DNA of 64,000 nucleotides, from positions 20,764,353 to 20,828,352 of the forward strand of contig NC_133387.1 in the NCBI RefSeq assembly GCF_047511655.1, given 5' to 3'. Below are positions 35,966 to 48,991 of this stretch, one piece after another; the stretch's first letter is position 1, and every line of letters starts with the position of its first letter. The notes under the pieces are model-generated. The model made no database searches. It was not told where the DNA came from and saw nothing but the letters and a program-made list of their open reading frames with translations. Position numbers and translations under genes: made by a program. Source of the DNA: Castor canadensis (taxonomy: Eukaryota > Chordata > Mammalia > Rodentia > Castoridae).

Positions 35966-36394
35966 ACAATTCAATGCAAGGGGAAAGAAATTAAACTCCA
36001 TTTCTTTTGCTTTTTAAAAAGAATTTCAGTCTCATTACTGACAGCCCCTATTTTTGTGAGGTATTATTATGTTTCTCTCCAATTTTGTAGACATGGTTTC
36101 CTTTAGATCTTTGAAAATATTTATATTAACAGATTAAAACTTTTTGTATAATAAGCCCAATATGTAGGCTTCCTCTGTGACAATTTCTATTGACTGTTTT
36201 TGTTTTCATTTTGCCTGTGCATGGACCATGCTTTCCTGTTTATGTGTCTCAACTTTTTGTTCGTGAAAATTGGAGGTTTATTTCCTAATTTTGAAAGATA
36301 CGTCAGCGTATCTTTAAACAACACATTGTACACATGTATGAAAAGGTCATAATAAAACTCACTTAAGAATTGCAAGTAACATAAAAAAAGGTGG
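35966..36394. other. intergenic sequence
   Basis: AT-rich, with no gene recognised. Confidence 0.4.
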
Positions 36395-36525
36395 GACTTA
36401 GGGGAGGGGGAAAAGAAAGAGTAATAGAGGGGTTGAAGTACATTTTATGAATGTATAGAAATATTACAGTGAAATTCCTCATATTATACAATTAATATGC
36501 CCTAATAAAAAACAAAAACAAAAAA
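36395..36525 (+). mobile_element. LINE-1 3' end fragment
   Basis: 'gtgggacttaggggaggggg' is a G-rich 3' UTR-like tract, followed by 'taatatgccctaataaaaaa' and an A-rich tail, matching the layout of an L1 3' end. Older than the four related copies in this window. Confidence 0.5.
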
Positions 36526-36640
36526 ATTACACATAGAATTCATTGGATTGTAGAACACTCACAGGTTGCGCAACTATCACCACCATCTAACGTTTTTATC
36601 ACCCTAAAAAGAAACCACATCCAGTAGTTGAAAAGTGGAC
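36526..36640 (-). mobile_element. ancient LINE-1 (L1M) fragment
   Basis: 'gcgcaactatcaccaccatc' within an L1M-type context like that at 14490-14530. Confidence 0.55.
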
Positions 36641-38650
36641 ATTTAGCATGATGTAAAGTGCTAATTTTGGAAATTAGATACCTTCTTCCATTCAGGGTCT
36701 GTTGTTGCTATTTTGCCGATAGTACTGTTGTTTGCTTAGTAGCTTTTCTAGCCAAATTCTGTAAAATAAATGTTCTCTGTAGTCTCTGCTCAGTTAAGTA
36801 ATGATGATAATGACTAAGCAGAGGTTTTCTTAAATGCCTTGAACCTACAAGTCCCCAGGTTTTTCCAAGGGGGCATGGTTTGTTGTATGTTGGGGTACAC
36901 TTTGAATCCTCCAGTTTACAGTCTCCTGCTTGCATTTAAGGTGAGCCAGAGGGAGAGGTTCTCTCTTTGGTCTAATCTGACCATCCTACATGTGCCCATG
37001 GCCTTCTAGAAGCCCAGTGATGTGATAGAGCTTTTCAAAATGTCCTGTGAACATCTCCCTACCAACATCTTCCTTTTAAATGTTTGGTCAGGCTCATGTT
37101 TGCCCTAACTGGTATCATAGCCTCAGGTAGCCACAATGCTGAAATTTTTCTATTGATTATTGTTGACAAATGCCCTGAGAATGTCTGTCCCTTCCTCCTA
37201 TCCCCAAAATGCTTTGAATGAAGTCAAATAATAACAACATCCTGTGAGTGGGGCTTTTCCAGGGAACTGCAAGGTAAGTTATGATAGTAACAAATTCTGC
37301 TGGATGTGCATTTGGGGGAGCTCTAAACCCAGTCTGCCCCTGCTGTAAGTTCTGCTTATTTTCATGCTAACGTGATCGCAAAACTGCTGGGTTTTGAGGC
37401 TACCACAGAGCTGGGGTGAGGGTATGGGAATAAGACAAGTTAAAAAAGGCCACAAAGTTTGTGATTCTTACCAAGATTCAGCAGTTTTCTTGAGTAAAAT
37501 CGAAGTGCTTAGTTGTGGTTATTTTGGCCAGCATTCTTACTGTTTTTATGAAGGGGTGGATTTTCAGAAGCTTATGACTCTTACATTCTGGAAGTCTCCA
37601 AGCTCTGCCTATTGAGAGTTCTCAAAGAATTTGTGGACATAATTTAAAGCCATCACACAGCACCTGTACCCAGAACTGAAATCCAAAGTCTCTCCTCTTA
37701 ACCTGGCTCAGAGTTGTCCTTAACAGTTACAAAACTTAGCAGTGTAATCAAGGGTGCAAGGTGATCAGGCCTCCACTGAATGCTTTCTGTGTAACTGAAC
37801 CCATGCTTTTCCAGGACAGCTTGGCCACTCTTTGCCCAGTGGGAAAACCTGTGTCTTCTCCTACCACCTACCAATGTCTTAGACAGCCTACATTCAGAGA
37901 AACCTGACCCAGATTCACCCAAAAGCAAGATAACACAAGGGGAGCTCAGGTAACAAACTAAGATCAGAGGACCCACCAGCATCACAAGAGCTTCTCTCTG
38001 ACCAGCTTTCCCAGTCGCTGCCCAGTACTCTGAGCAGCTCTTTTTGCCTGGATGGTGCCCCATCAATTGGTGGGCACATTCTCACTTTTGTCCCGTTCCT
38101 TAAGAACTTTTTGTATGCCCAGGTAAGAGATTTTATGCTGTCTGTAACACTGTCAAGAGACAAGACTCTCTGCTATTGGAAAAAGAAGTGGAAAAGTTTT
38201 TATAGTTTCCACAAGAGTCTGTGGGAATTATAAGTTAGGCCTGCACATTTAACTTAGAAGCAGCTGCCTTCAGAACGGTCATTTGTAACTGGCCGCCAAG
38301 TGATAATTGATCAGTAGAAATTCCCCTCCCTCGGCTGAGCCACGTTTCCAATAAAGGACTGCTGAGGCCTGACTGATTATATATGTTTTTCACAGTGAAG
38401 AACCTTCTCCCTTCTCAGGAAAGCCAGATAGTCTTGGTTTATGTTACACATATGTATTAGTGAGATTATAAGGAATCCTTTTATGTTGCCTATAACAAGC
38501 TTTGTTTTCTATGGAGAAAGAGGTGGAGAGAGTTTCACTTTGCAAGACACTTGCAAGGAGGAATTGATCCACATGGTAGAAGAGTAGAAGGAAAGTAACT
38601 TGAATGAATAGGCCAGCTCTTACACGCCTGGAAATCTTGAACCAGAGAGT
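36641..38650. other. intergenic sequence
   Basis: No gene recognised. 38200-38400 contains an 'aataaagga' box in a possible LTR-like context, too weak to call. Confidence 0.4.
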
Positions 38651-38870
38651 GTGGTAGACTGAAGGTGGCTGCAAATCCATTGGCGTTACTCCTATTGAGA
38701 GTTGGATCTATGACTGGTCTGTCCCTTTTTGATTGTCAGAGTATGGCCAAAGTGGTGCTATGTTAATTTTAGGGCTACTCTTTACAAGGACCTGTAGCTT
38801 CTGCTTTGGTCTCTTAGAGCCATGATCCATCATCTAAGAAGTCTAATTGCTCCCCTGGAGAAACCAGTTG
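38651..38870 (+). repeat. MLT1-type MaLR fragment
   Basis: It begins 'gtggtagactgaaggtggct', with 'ttggatctatgactgg' and a degraded middle part. Only the 5' half of such an LTR is visible. Confidence 0.45.
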
Positions 38871-38932
38871 GAGAGAGAAAGAAAGGGAGGGTGGAGGAAG
38901 GAGAGGGAAAAGAGAAGAGAGGAGAGGAGAGG
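38871..38932. repeat. (GA)n/(GGA)n purine tract
   Basis: A mixed purine run with GAGA, GGAGG and GAGAGGA units on the plus strand. Confidence 0.85.
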
Positions 38933-39005
38933 CTTAAGTGGTAGGGGGCATGCCTAGGAAGCTGGAGGCCCTGAGTTTGATCCCTACTATCACAATTAAA
39001 TTAAA
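38933..39005 (+). repeat. ID-type SINE
   Basis: 'cttaagtggtagggggcatg' and 'ggccctgagtttgatccc', ending in an AT-rich tail. Confidence 0.78.
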
Positions 39006-41035
39006 TTATATATGATATCATATGGTGATAAAAAGCTATAGAGAAAAATTAAGTAGAGGAGGGGATCAGGTTAGAGGGAGGGGCTGCTGTTTTAAATAGA
39101 TGGTCAGAGACACATTTAGAGGATGAAATTCAAGCAGAGAGGTGAGAAGTTCCTCAAAGGAGGTGAGGGAGTGATCATGTTTTTAATATTTACTGTATCT
39201 CTTCACTTCTCTCCATCTGCTGTGCCATCGCCCTAGTTTCAGCCTCTGCCACCTTTCTCCTGGAGTGTTGGCTAGTCTTCCTGCCACTCACCTTCCAGCT
39301 CATTGCCCATCCTTTCCTAAAGTCAAACCTTGATACCCACCTATTGCTTAGAACCATTTAGTATTTGCCCCCAAATTCCTCAAGGCAAAAAACTTAAACT
39401 CTTTAATATCTCCTAGAAGCCTCTGTGTCTTTATCCCACCTCATCTCTCCCAAGTCCCCATTTAGTTTTTTCAATAAGCATAGAGCTGAACTTTAAAATA
39501 TGACTTCCTTAAGGTCTTTTCTTCTCATTCCATAAAGAAAATAAAAGGTCTTATTTTTGCAATTGGTTGTTTTTTATTTGACTTTAAGATGTATTTTAGA
39601 GAACCTGGCTCTCTATAAAAGAGTCATTCATTCAGAAAGGGTAGATTTTGTGACAGGATGAAGCTTTCTAATCAGGAAGGTAAGAGCTAATCATGCAGAT
39701 GAGCGATGCTTGTAGCTTAACTAAGTCAGGGGCTGTGGACATACATTATTAATAAGCTGGTGGCTGGTGGTGTGGCCCTGGCTATTAATAGCAAAAGCTA
39801 GATGGACTCAAGTCTTGACGTGATAAGAGTACCAAGTTTTTCACCCTAAGTGAAGGAGCATGTTTGCACAGACATAGGAGTTAGGTGTTTGGGGGGAGGA
39901 TTTGCACCAAAGCTCTCTAGATTCTAGTTCATGGGATCTCCAGGTCAGGCTTGCCAATTGCCAGTGATTAGAGAGTGAATCAGAGAAACACTGGGCCACT
40001 GGGGCAAATCATGGCCTTGTTTCTGGTGGAACTTGCCAGTGTCTTTGTGTTCTGAGTCAAGCTGGGACTGCATCTGGATCCTGCACCCTGGGTCTTGCCT
40101 TGCAAATCTGAGTTGTAGTTTCCAAGAGCATGTGGACTGCTCAGTGCAAACCTGGACCCACAATGAGGACAGTGATGTCTAATTGCAGAGATTAGAGGAA
40201 CTGATGCTGCACCTGAAGGGTGGAAGGACAGCCTAAGCCAGCAGCTTCCTGGGAAAGTCTGTCCTTAAAGACCAGACTCATGAGCATCTTCCAGAACCTA
40301 CTCTCCATAGGTACCATGGCAGATTTCTCCAGGACTGCCATCTTAACCGGAACAGTACAACACGATTAGTTAATTAGTATAAGAGGGGTTAGAAAGGAAT
40401 GTGAAATGTGTTTAAGATATGTGATTAGTAAGATTTTGGGGGCCTTGCTACTTTTTGTGAATGAATGAAATTAAAAGTCAGTGAATGAAGGATCACTCCA
40501 GGACCCCAACCCCCCCATAATTAACGGAGAGCTCTGTCTTCAGATCTGACTAGAAGGTGGGTCTGATCCTGCTGACAGAATGTATTGTGTTCACCTTGGA
40601 GTGAATGTTCCATTAAAGTGCTAGTCAAAGAATGGGAGCACAGTGGGGACATCACCAAGCTCCCAGAGCATGTTGAAAGATGACTTTTGTACTTGCTTCC
40701 TAATCAATGTTCTTGTAGACTGCTTACCTTATAGCTTACTACCTGCTAGCAAAATTGTGAATAGAAAGCTTACTCCACCTACCTATTCATATGGTAGAAT
40801 GCTATGATATTCATTTACCAAAGGAACCTGCCACAGAGATGTCAAATTGCTACAGAAAATCAGCCCTTCCTGGAGGGGTGGGATCTTGGAAATTACTTAG
40901 ACATTTTTCTTCCCTTTTGAACTCTGGGACAGTGTGTGAACTTCTCTTACTGGGAAGAACTAACTGCATCCGAGAATTGATGACAGTTAATGAGAGCGCC
41001 AAACATGAAAAATTCTTAATTTTGTTTTTTCTCTT
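39006..41035. other. intergenic sequence
   Basis: No gene recognised and no repeat named with confidence. Confidence 0.4.
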
Positions 41036-41431
41036 TTTCCATCCTTCCTTCCTCCCTTCCTTCCTTTCTCCCTCCCTCCCTTCCTTCCTTCCTTCCTTCC
41101 TTCCTTCCTTCCTCTTTCCTTCCTTCCTTCCTTCCTCCCTCCCTTCCTCCCTCCCTCCTTCCCTCCCTTCCTTCTGTCCTCCTTCTTTCCTTCCTTCCTT
41201 CCTTCCTCCTTCCCTCCCTCCCCCTCCCTCCCTTCCCCCTTCCCCCTTCCTTCCTTCCTTTCTTCGTCCCTTCCCCCTTCCTTCCTTCCTTTCTTCCTCC
41301 TTCCCTCCCTCCCTCCCTCCCTTCTCCCTTCCTCCCTCCCTCCCTCCCTTCCCCCTTCCTTCCTTCCTTCCTCCTTCCCTCCCTCCCTCCCTCCCTTCTC
41401 CCTTCCTCCCTCCCTCCCTTTCTTCCTTCCC
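41036..41431. repeat. long (CCTT/CCCT)n polypyrimidine tract
   Basis: Nearly 400 bases of almost pure pyrimidine on the plus strand, made of TTCC and CCCT units. A longer 50-70-bp unit recurs at 41225-41290, 41290-41360 and 41360-41420. Frames of 150-229 codons pass through it on both strands only because the repeat lacks stop codons. Confidence 0.95.
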
Positions 41432-41514
41432 ATTTTTTTTTCGGTACTGGGGACTGAAACCAGGGCCTCACAAACGCTAAGCAAATGCTCTACTTCTTGA
41501 CTCATACTCTCAAT
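41432..41514 (-). repeat. ID-type SINE
   Basis: T run at 41432-41440, then 'cggtactggggactgaaacc' and 'gctctacttcttgactcata': a reversed ID monomer. Its poly(T) side touches the pyrimidine tract, which may have grown from the SINE tail. Confidence 0.82.
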
Positions 41515-43407
41515 CCAAATGTGAGAATTTCTATGATGCCTATGAAAATAGTTTGCTGTATCACAGATGAGTGAGTTGCAGCTCTTTAAGTACCAAAGGC
41601 CTAGTACTTTGTGCTTTATTAGTGTCTTACAGCTGGCTGAGTTAACAGTGTTTCACTTTATGTCTCCTCATTTTAAAATGGCAACTTTAGATCTTGTTCA
41701 AAACCAGTAACATTTACTTCCACTAGGACATCAGAGAAATACAAGGAAGGAGGTAGAAAAACAAAAAAAGTGGATCTTTCTCACAGTATTTTTATGTTTG
41801 ATGGAGGGGAACTGGGCTGTCAGAGGCTTAAAAACAGTTCTGAGAAGTGGTACTAAATGCTGTGTAATGGAAAAACCCAAAACAAAAAGGGGCTGGCCCA
41901 GTGAGATTATTAGAATTAGACTTTAGGAGCAGAGATGTGTGGCCTCTTGCTGGGTTTTTAAAGCTTTAATAACATTTAATTATTATAGTTTTTTCTATTT
42001 ATATATTGCATTTCTATAGAAGCTTTCCTAAGAATAGTTAGAAATACTGAACTAAGACTTTCAGAAACACCCTTTGAGTTAAAAATAAAGGACGGAGACA
42101 GAGAAAACAAAAGACATAAATAAACTGAGGGCATTTATTTTATTTATTTTAATGTACTGATCTGTTTTGGCTAAGGGATGCCCAAATGGCTGGTAAAACA
42201 TTTCTGTGCCTGTGTGTGAGGGTGTTTCTGGAAGACATTTGAACCAGTTGACTATGTAAAGAAAACTCACCTGCACCAACGTGGGAGGGCACCATCCAAT
42301 CTGTTGAGGGCCTTGATAGAACGAAAAGGTAGAGGAAGGATGAATTTTCTCTCTCTCTTTCTCTCTCAGCTGAGCCATCCATCTTCTCCTGCCTTAGACA
42401 TTGGAGCAGTTCTTGGGCCTTTGTATTCCAGGGCTCAGATTAGAGCGCTCCACCCCATTGACTGGGAGATACACCATTGGCTCTCCTAGTTCTTAGGCCT
42501 TCACACTTGGACTGAACCACACCACCAGTTTTTGAGGGTCTTCAGCTTTCAGGTGAAAGATTATGTATAGTCTCAGTCTCCATAATCACAAGTCAAACAG
42601 TAAACTCTCTTTTTAATCTCTCTCTCTCTCTCTCTCATGCTCTCTTGTCCTGTCTGTTTTCTACCATGTGATGATTCAACAAGAATACCCTGACCAGATG
42701 CCAGCCCTTTGGTTTTGGATTTCCCAGCCTACAGAACTATGAGAAATTAGTTTCTGTTCTTTATAAATTTCCCAGTCTCAGGCATTTTGTTATAGCTACA
42801 AAAAGAGATTAAGAAACTTTTCTCTCTTAACAAGTTTTCAGCAGTACACTCTGCCAAACATTTCCAAGTATTCTTTTGCTTTACATTCACACCTTGCTTT
42901 ATTTTTTTTTTTAAATTGTGAGGGTTAACAAAATGCAACCCTTTATCTCAAGTTCTCCCATCAACTGCTTAGCTCCACATTTTCCTCAAGGTAATGTCAC
43001 CTCTTGCATTACCTTGTTTTTGCTAACAATGGTCTACTTCCACTATTCCTTTTTCAGCGCTCCATAGGCATTTAGCTTGAAGCACAACATGAGCTTTCAC
43101 TGGTGTGGTGGCTGTAGTGTTCCCTAGTTGATTCATGTTGATTGCCCTGTTCTTCCATGTGAAGGTCATGTCTGAAGGCATGACCTCTACTCTTCTTATT
43201 CTTGCAGCTTAGCAGTGAGACACTTGCTAGGATTCCTTGGCTGTGGTAGCCAAGAGATCTGGATGCTGGTCTTGGCTCAGTCATTACTGAGTCTCCACTC
43301 TCATCTCTTGGGTCTCTTCATTTTATTGCACTGACGTTTCATGGTTAGGACAAAAGCTCTTCAAAGTCTGTCTTGCTCTTTGTATCCACAGCAGGGTAAG
43401 TTAGTGA
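41515..43407. other. intergenic sequence with TC microsatellites
   Basis: TC-rich runs lie at 42346-42368 and 42615-42638. No gene recognised. Confidence 0.45.
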
Positions 43408-43798
43408 TATAGTTTGGATTTGAAATATCCTCCAAAGGATATTTCATGTGTTAAAGGCTTGGTCCTCATTTTGTCACTGTTGGAAGATGGTGGAACCCTT
43501 CAGAGGTGGGGCCTAATGGAAGAAAGTTAGGTCACTGCCCCCAGTGGAGGGGGGATGAAGGAGATATTGGGATCTCGATGTCTTGCTCTCCCTCTTTGCT
43601 TCCTGGACACCATGAGGTGAACAGGTCTCCTTTGCTGTGTGCTCCACCACAATGTATTATGCCACCACAGGCTCAAAGCAACAGACCTACACAACCGTAG
43701 ACTGAACTCTCTGAAACCATGAGCCAAAATAAATCTTTATTCCTTACAAGTTGATTTATCTTGAGTATTTATTATAATAATGAAAAACTGATAAATAG
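43408..43798 (+). repeat. MaLR LTR (MST/THE-like)
   Basis: It begins 'gtgatatagtttggatttg' and contains 'ggtggggcctaatgg', 'gacaccatgaggtgaacag' and 'gccaaaataaatcttta', then ends 'gaaaaactgataaata'. This is the full order of an MST/THE-class LTR. Confidence 0.85.
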
Positions 43799-45014
43799 TT
43801 ACTGAGAAAGTAATTTATGTGAATCCTTTACCATGAATTAGAATAAAAGGCACCCCTTCCCCTGGCTCCTTACAGAAAGATTATCTGGGGATTGTGCTTG
43901 AAGTCTACTCTACTTTCAGGGTTGGATTAACAAACTTCCTGTTTCAGGGTAGAGAAAAAGGAAGAGGGAGAAGGAAAAGGGAAGGAAGGGAGAGAGAAAG
44001 CTTGCCTTCTATTGAGGGAACTCTAGATTTAGGCCTAGGGAAAGGAAACTTGATCATCTTAGTGGCAAAAGGAAGAGACTTTGGCCTTTGGATGACAGAA
44101 GGAAGAGCTGTCCAACACGGAGTGCTGGATCCCTAAAACTGAGAAAAGAGAATCCATGTAGCTCTACCTGTGCTTGGCTTACAGTGCTCACAGAGGCTGT
44201 CTGTGGAGGTTGGACACTAAAGCCTGGAGGTCACAGATTAAGCCTGGGGACACCGAGGGTGCATGAATAGTAATGGCACCTGAGGACAGCACTGTGTCAC
44301 ATGAGGAGCAGGGGTAACAAAATGATCAGGATGCATTGATGACAACATTGTCTTCACCCCAAACTCCCTGACCTGCTTCAGCAGTGGGATATTGCCACTT
44401 CCTGGAGAGGAAGCAACAAAAAACTATTGCATTTGGACTTGTTCTGAGAATGGTAAGCAGGAGCTCAGAGCTAAATTTGATTTAGGAAATAAGTGACGTT
44501 CTTTCTTCAATTTCATAGAGCATTTTGAGAACCTATTAGAAATCCATGATCTGACATTCTTCTGTATAGGTGGGAAGACTAACAGCAAACTCAGAGCTCA
44601 GGCTGAAGGCCATCAGGCCTGTGAAGAGGCCTGTTCCCTACAGGGCACTGAAACCCTTAGAGTTAATGAGATATGCTTGAATACAATGGCAGTCAATGAG
44701 ATGTAAAGCCCTCACTAACAGATAAAAGGAAGCAAATTTGAGGAACCAGGCATCCAGGACACTGCCCTGTCTGGGGGAGAAAACTCAACTGAGTATGTAA
44801 CAAAATCAGGACATCTGGTTCCATTCCCATCCAGTGAAGGCTTCAGGTATCCCTACACACAACTAGCTGTCTGGGGTCCCTTGAACCATAACTAGACCTT
44901 TCTCATCAAAGTGATGAGAAAGGTCAGGGTGGTTGTCCTTTTAAGCCACTTCAAAGAGCAAGGTGTGTCACTATTGGGCCAAAAGTCCTCAAAGAAACAA
45001 ACAAGATAATGATA
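43799..45014. other. intergenic sequence with a 14-bp-arm hairpin
   Basis: No gene recognised. A perfect inverted repeat lies at 44895-44925 (arms GACCTTTCTCATCA and complement, 3-nt spacer). Confidence 0.5.
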
Positions 45015-45160
45015 ATATTGATTATGTCCATGTAGTGTTTATTACATGCCAGGCAGTGTAGTGAACACTTCATACAGCAATGTTGTTGGGTAGGAACTGT
45101 ATTATTATTATCCCATGTCCCAGGTGAGGACAGGGAGACTTGGGGAGTTTGATAACTTGA
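45015..45160 (+). repeat. MIR SINE
   Basis: 'tttattacatgccaggcag', 'gtgaacacttcatacagc' and 'attattattatcccatg' in the MIR order. Confidence 0.85.
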
Positions 45161-46169
45161 ATTTCAAACCACTTTTAAAAGGTGGTGGGGTTCAGGACAC
45201 ACTAACCACAAATCTGGCACCCTGAATTTTCTAAGCTGAAGGATCTGAGAAACAGAACATTCAAGAAGGGCTCTCTGACCTTCCCCACCCTTGTTCCCTA
45301 GAGCAGGTCATAATACCTAGTCAGGTGTTTTTGACCTTCTCATGATGTAGGCCACAAGACCAACTGTGAGAGCTGCAGCCCTTACCTGGAAGGGGCTTCC
45401 TTAGCTCTGAAGATGAAGGAGGACACAGAGAACAAGAAGAACAAACAGGCACTGCTAAGTTTCCCCGAGTTGACTTACACTTTTGGTTCTACCATTTCTC
45501 TACAACTCTCCATTCATCATACTTATTATAATCAAAACAAAAAAAAACAAAATAAAACAAAACAAAGCATTATTTAACTCTTTCTTTGGGTCTTCCTTTC
45601 CTAATGAAGGAATGTCATGTAAAATTGAAACAAATATGTACGTTTTCCTGTTGTTAACCTGTCTTTGGTAATATGAACCACAGCCAAGCAAGGTCACATG
45701 AGTAGAAGGAAAAGATTCATTTTCCCCCACTTAGAAGGCTAAGGTGGCTTCTGAGCCAAGGTATACCAGTCTCAAATCAAGGCCCTTAACTCCCTGCTCT
45801 CCTGGCCTTGCCAGCCTTTGATCCAGGTGTGGGCGTCTCTAGCCCTTAGGAGGTTTGTGTTTCCGAGATTTATATAGCTGTACTGACCACAGGGCTGGGC
45901 TCAGGCAGCTGGAAGAGGCAGCTGGGAAAGGCAGGGAGGAGAGTGGGGAATAGCTGCCCCAAATTTGGCACAGAATGGCTTCTTCTAGGCACCACAGAAG
46001 AGGGCAGCAGTAATGGAGGAGCCAAACTATCAGAGAATGTCACTTGGAGCTCGGAGCGTGTGAGGTCCCCTTTCTTTGCCACACTAGACAAGAGAGTTTG
46101 GCTTAGAATAAAGAACATGAAGAGGAGCGCCTAGCTTGAACTCTTGTTAAGCAGTTGAGCAGGGCAAGG
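45161..46169. other. intergenic sequence
   Basis: No gene recognised. An A-rich patch (45537-45567) is not attached to a recognisable SINE. Confidence 0.4.
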
Positions 46170-46330
46170 CCACTGCCAGATCTGGGGCAAACTGCTTAAC
46201 CCAAGCCTTGGTTTCCTCTGTGAAGTGGGGGTGAGTATCTGACATAGGATTACTGGGGGGATTAAATGAAGCGATGTGAAGCATTTAGCACAGCACCTGA
46301 CACACATTAAGTATTCAAGCAATGGGGTTT
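46170..46330 (-). repeat. MIR SINE
   Basis: Reverse MIR: 'ccttggtttcctctgtgaag', 'aggattactggggggattaa' and 'tagcacagcacctgacacac'. Confidence 0.88.
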
Positions 46331-48739
46331 GAACTAACATAATAGCAATCATAAAATAAAAACAATAAGGAAACTCAGCTAGTAGTGGTTTTCTGATGTC
46401 TCAGTAAATAAATCCTTGCAAAAGAAAACTTGGCCTGGTTTTTGTGTTTGGAGTCAGGTTCCTCTTAGAGTATCTACTGCAGAGTCAGCAGGAATCTGAG
46501 GCCACCCTTTTATAAGGGGTCATGTATAATGGGAACTCTGCTCACCTAAACGAGCACTGCTTCATCTTTGTCTGCTATTCTATGCACACACAAACTGTAT
46601 ATTCATTTAAAGATATACACGCGCAGCTTTCTCAGGTCATTGCTTTCTTGGGATACTGGGGTCTCCTGCTGCAGGTGTGTAAATGTCCTGGTGATAGTTT
46701 TGATCTCACACACATCCTTGGCCCACGTAGGTTACAGCAACCCTTCCAGTCGCAGGCATTTCATCACACTCGCACCTCCCTACGTTAGCAGAAATGCTTT
46801 TCTGGCTTATGTATCCTAGTTTACTTTTAAAGAAATTTCCAACAGCCCCAGTGGCTTTTGCATCTCATTATATTCTTGATAATTAGCTCTCTTGCATTAC
46901 CCCCCAGCCCAGGTGGAACAGGATTAGTTGTTTTCAGATACAGACCTATGGTGTGTATCTTACTACACCTCTTCAAAATTCCAGGCAGGCCTTCTGCTTC
47001 AGCCAAATTAGGACAACCACTTCCAGCTGCGTACAGTTCATTACCACTTGCATTTTAGGAAAAAAAACTCCATTGGATTTCACATCTGGTCATATGTTTA
47101 TTAATTAAGTACCTCTTATAACAACTGTGTCTAATTAGGACAGAGTTGAGACCTTTGCAGAATCTAGTGATTCTTTATGTTTTCTTGTTCTTGGTACCTC
47201 ATTACCTTCCCTGCAAATTAGGTCCAATTTGTTTTACATCCCTGCCATATTAAGACAATTGCTCTCAGGTGTGTGTATTTCCACATACACTGCTTTTCAA
47301 GCAAAATTTTGTTGATCACGACTTTCCTGATTTCATATCCTGTAGAAGGACAGCCTGTTTTCTGGATTTCTGATCACATTTGCTCTGAAGTGAATCCAAC
47401 TCCAGCCTCCTGAGTCCTGGGGTTGGATATAGCTCTCCTTTGTTCCTTGTTGGGAAATTTCTGTGCCTTCATCCTGGGTAGGCAATCACAGAGCAAGAAT
47501 CCTGAATGTAATGGCCTTAGTCCATTCATACAGTGAGGTGGGAATCAATTTGTTCCATCAAGAAATGGCTAAGGGTGAAATGCCAGGCTCTGCTAGCTAG
47601 CAGAGGCACAGTGAATAGTGATAGTCTGGAACTTCCAGAACTGGGTAACGCTCAGAGGAGAGCAGCAGGGGGTCAGGCTGAAGATTTCAGTCCTCAATCC
47701 TATGTAATGTCTTTCTAAATGAAATGTTAGTCTTAGAGAATTCAGGGGGGAGTATGGACTCCTATAAGAGCAAGATCACAGTGGAAGTTTTATGAAGCCA
47801 GTGAAAGTATAAGCTCCATGTCACAGGAACTGTCTCTTTTGCTTTCCATTGCATGAATCCCACATCACCCAAGCTATAACAGGCAATTATATCTTTCTGA
47901 CTGACTGGATTAATGCATTAGTGGTAAGAAATCATGGATATGACTTGACAGTAAGAATCATCAGGGTTTGGTTGCCAATTTGACTTGTCTGTGTTGAAGC
48001 TTTTCTTCCCAAGTTGTTTGAAGCATAGAATAATGATTGTTGGGCTCAGAAAACATTCAGGTAAGAAAGAATATAGTCTTGGAGAGGGGCTGGGACTTCT
48101 GTGAGTGAGGTCAGTCAATGGAGGACTCTGATTTCAGGAGGAAGGTCCTAGCAAAGATTCAATGAGACTCAAGCATATAGGCAATAGATGCGTAGGCCCC
48201 AGTTTGCTACTAAATTGGAGCTGATATGGACTACACAGAAATAAGCTTGTTTTTCAGAGCCTGGTAGCAAGAATTGTCCTTTTTGGGCAAGAGCAACATG
48301 AAGAACATATCCTTGCTTAATCATCAGGGGTGTTATTGACTGTGGGGGGAGAAAGTTCTAGTTGGCAATAAGATTAAAAAAACCCCATTGTGAGGACAGA
48401 ATAAAAACACTGCACTGGGATGAAAGCCCTGGAAGAAACTATTAATAAGACAGGCTACTTAAATGAGTGCTCCTGGAGTGGAGGGAACAATAGTACCTGA
48501 AGAGCAATTTTGCTTATAATTTAAAAGATGTTCTGACAGGTCATAATAAAATAGCTAAAAGTAACATAAAACTGCAGGAGAAACTACTACTTGCAATTCT
48601 GAGAACACAATTTGCCAATACATATTGAGAACTGGATCCCATCTGTTAAATTTGTTCTTTTTCAAGGAATTTATTCTAAGGGTGGCTAAGTTGGGAAAGA
48701 CTCTGCTATTGTAGGTTCTGGTCCCTTGGGCATGGTAGA
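46331..48739. other. intergenic sequence
   Basis: No gene or confident repeat recognised over 2.4 kb. Short frames lack domains. Confidence 0.4.
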
Positions 48740-48800
48740 AAGGAAAGAAGATCTGTTGCACAAGGTTGTTGTGAGGACAAAATGGGATAACCTGTCAAGT
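48740..48800 (-). repeat. MIR fragment
   Basis: 'aggttgttgtgaggacaaaa' in reverse MIR context. Confidence 0.5.
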
Positions 48801-48991
48801 ACCACAAAGTAGATGACAGAGAAGGGACATAGCTCTCCCTGGACATGGCTATTGCTTGTGCAGCTGTTTTCGAGAACCAGAATGAATGCATAGCCACAAG
48901 GCCCTACTTCATGGTCATGTTTATTGTCCATCTCAGGACCCATTCTAGTCCTGTGAGTCCTCTATGACTACTGCTGCAGACAGTATTCCAC

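Noticed and set aside
41016-41505. Long open frames (150-229 codons) on both strands
   Set aside because: They run through the CCTT/CCCT repeat, which simply lacks stop codons. The products are Leu-Pro-Ser or Lys-Glu-Gly-Arg repeats with no domain.
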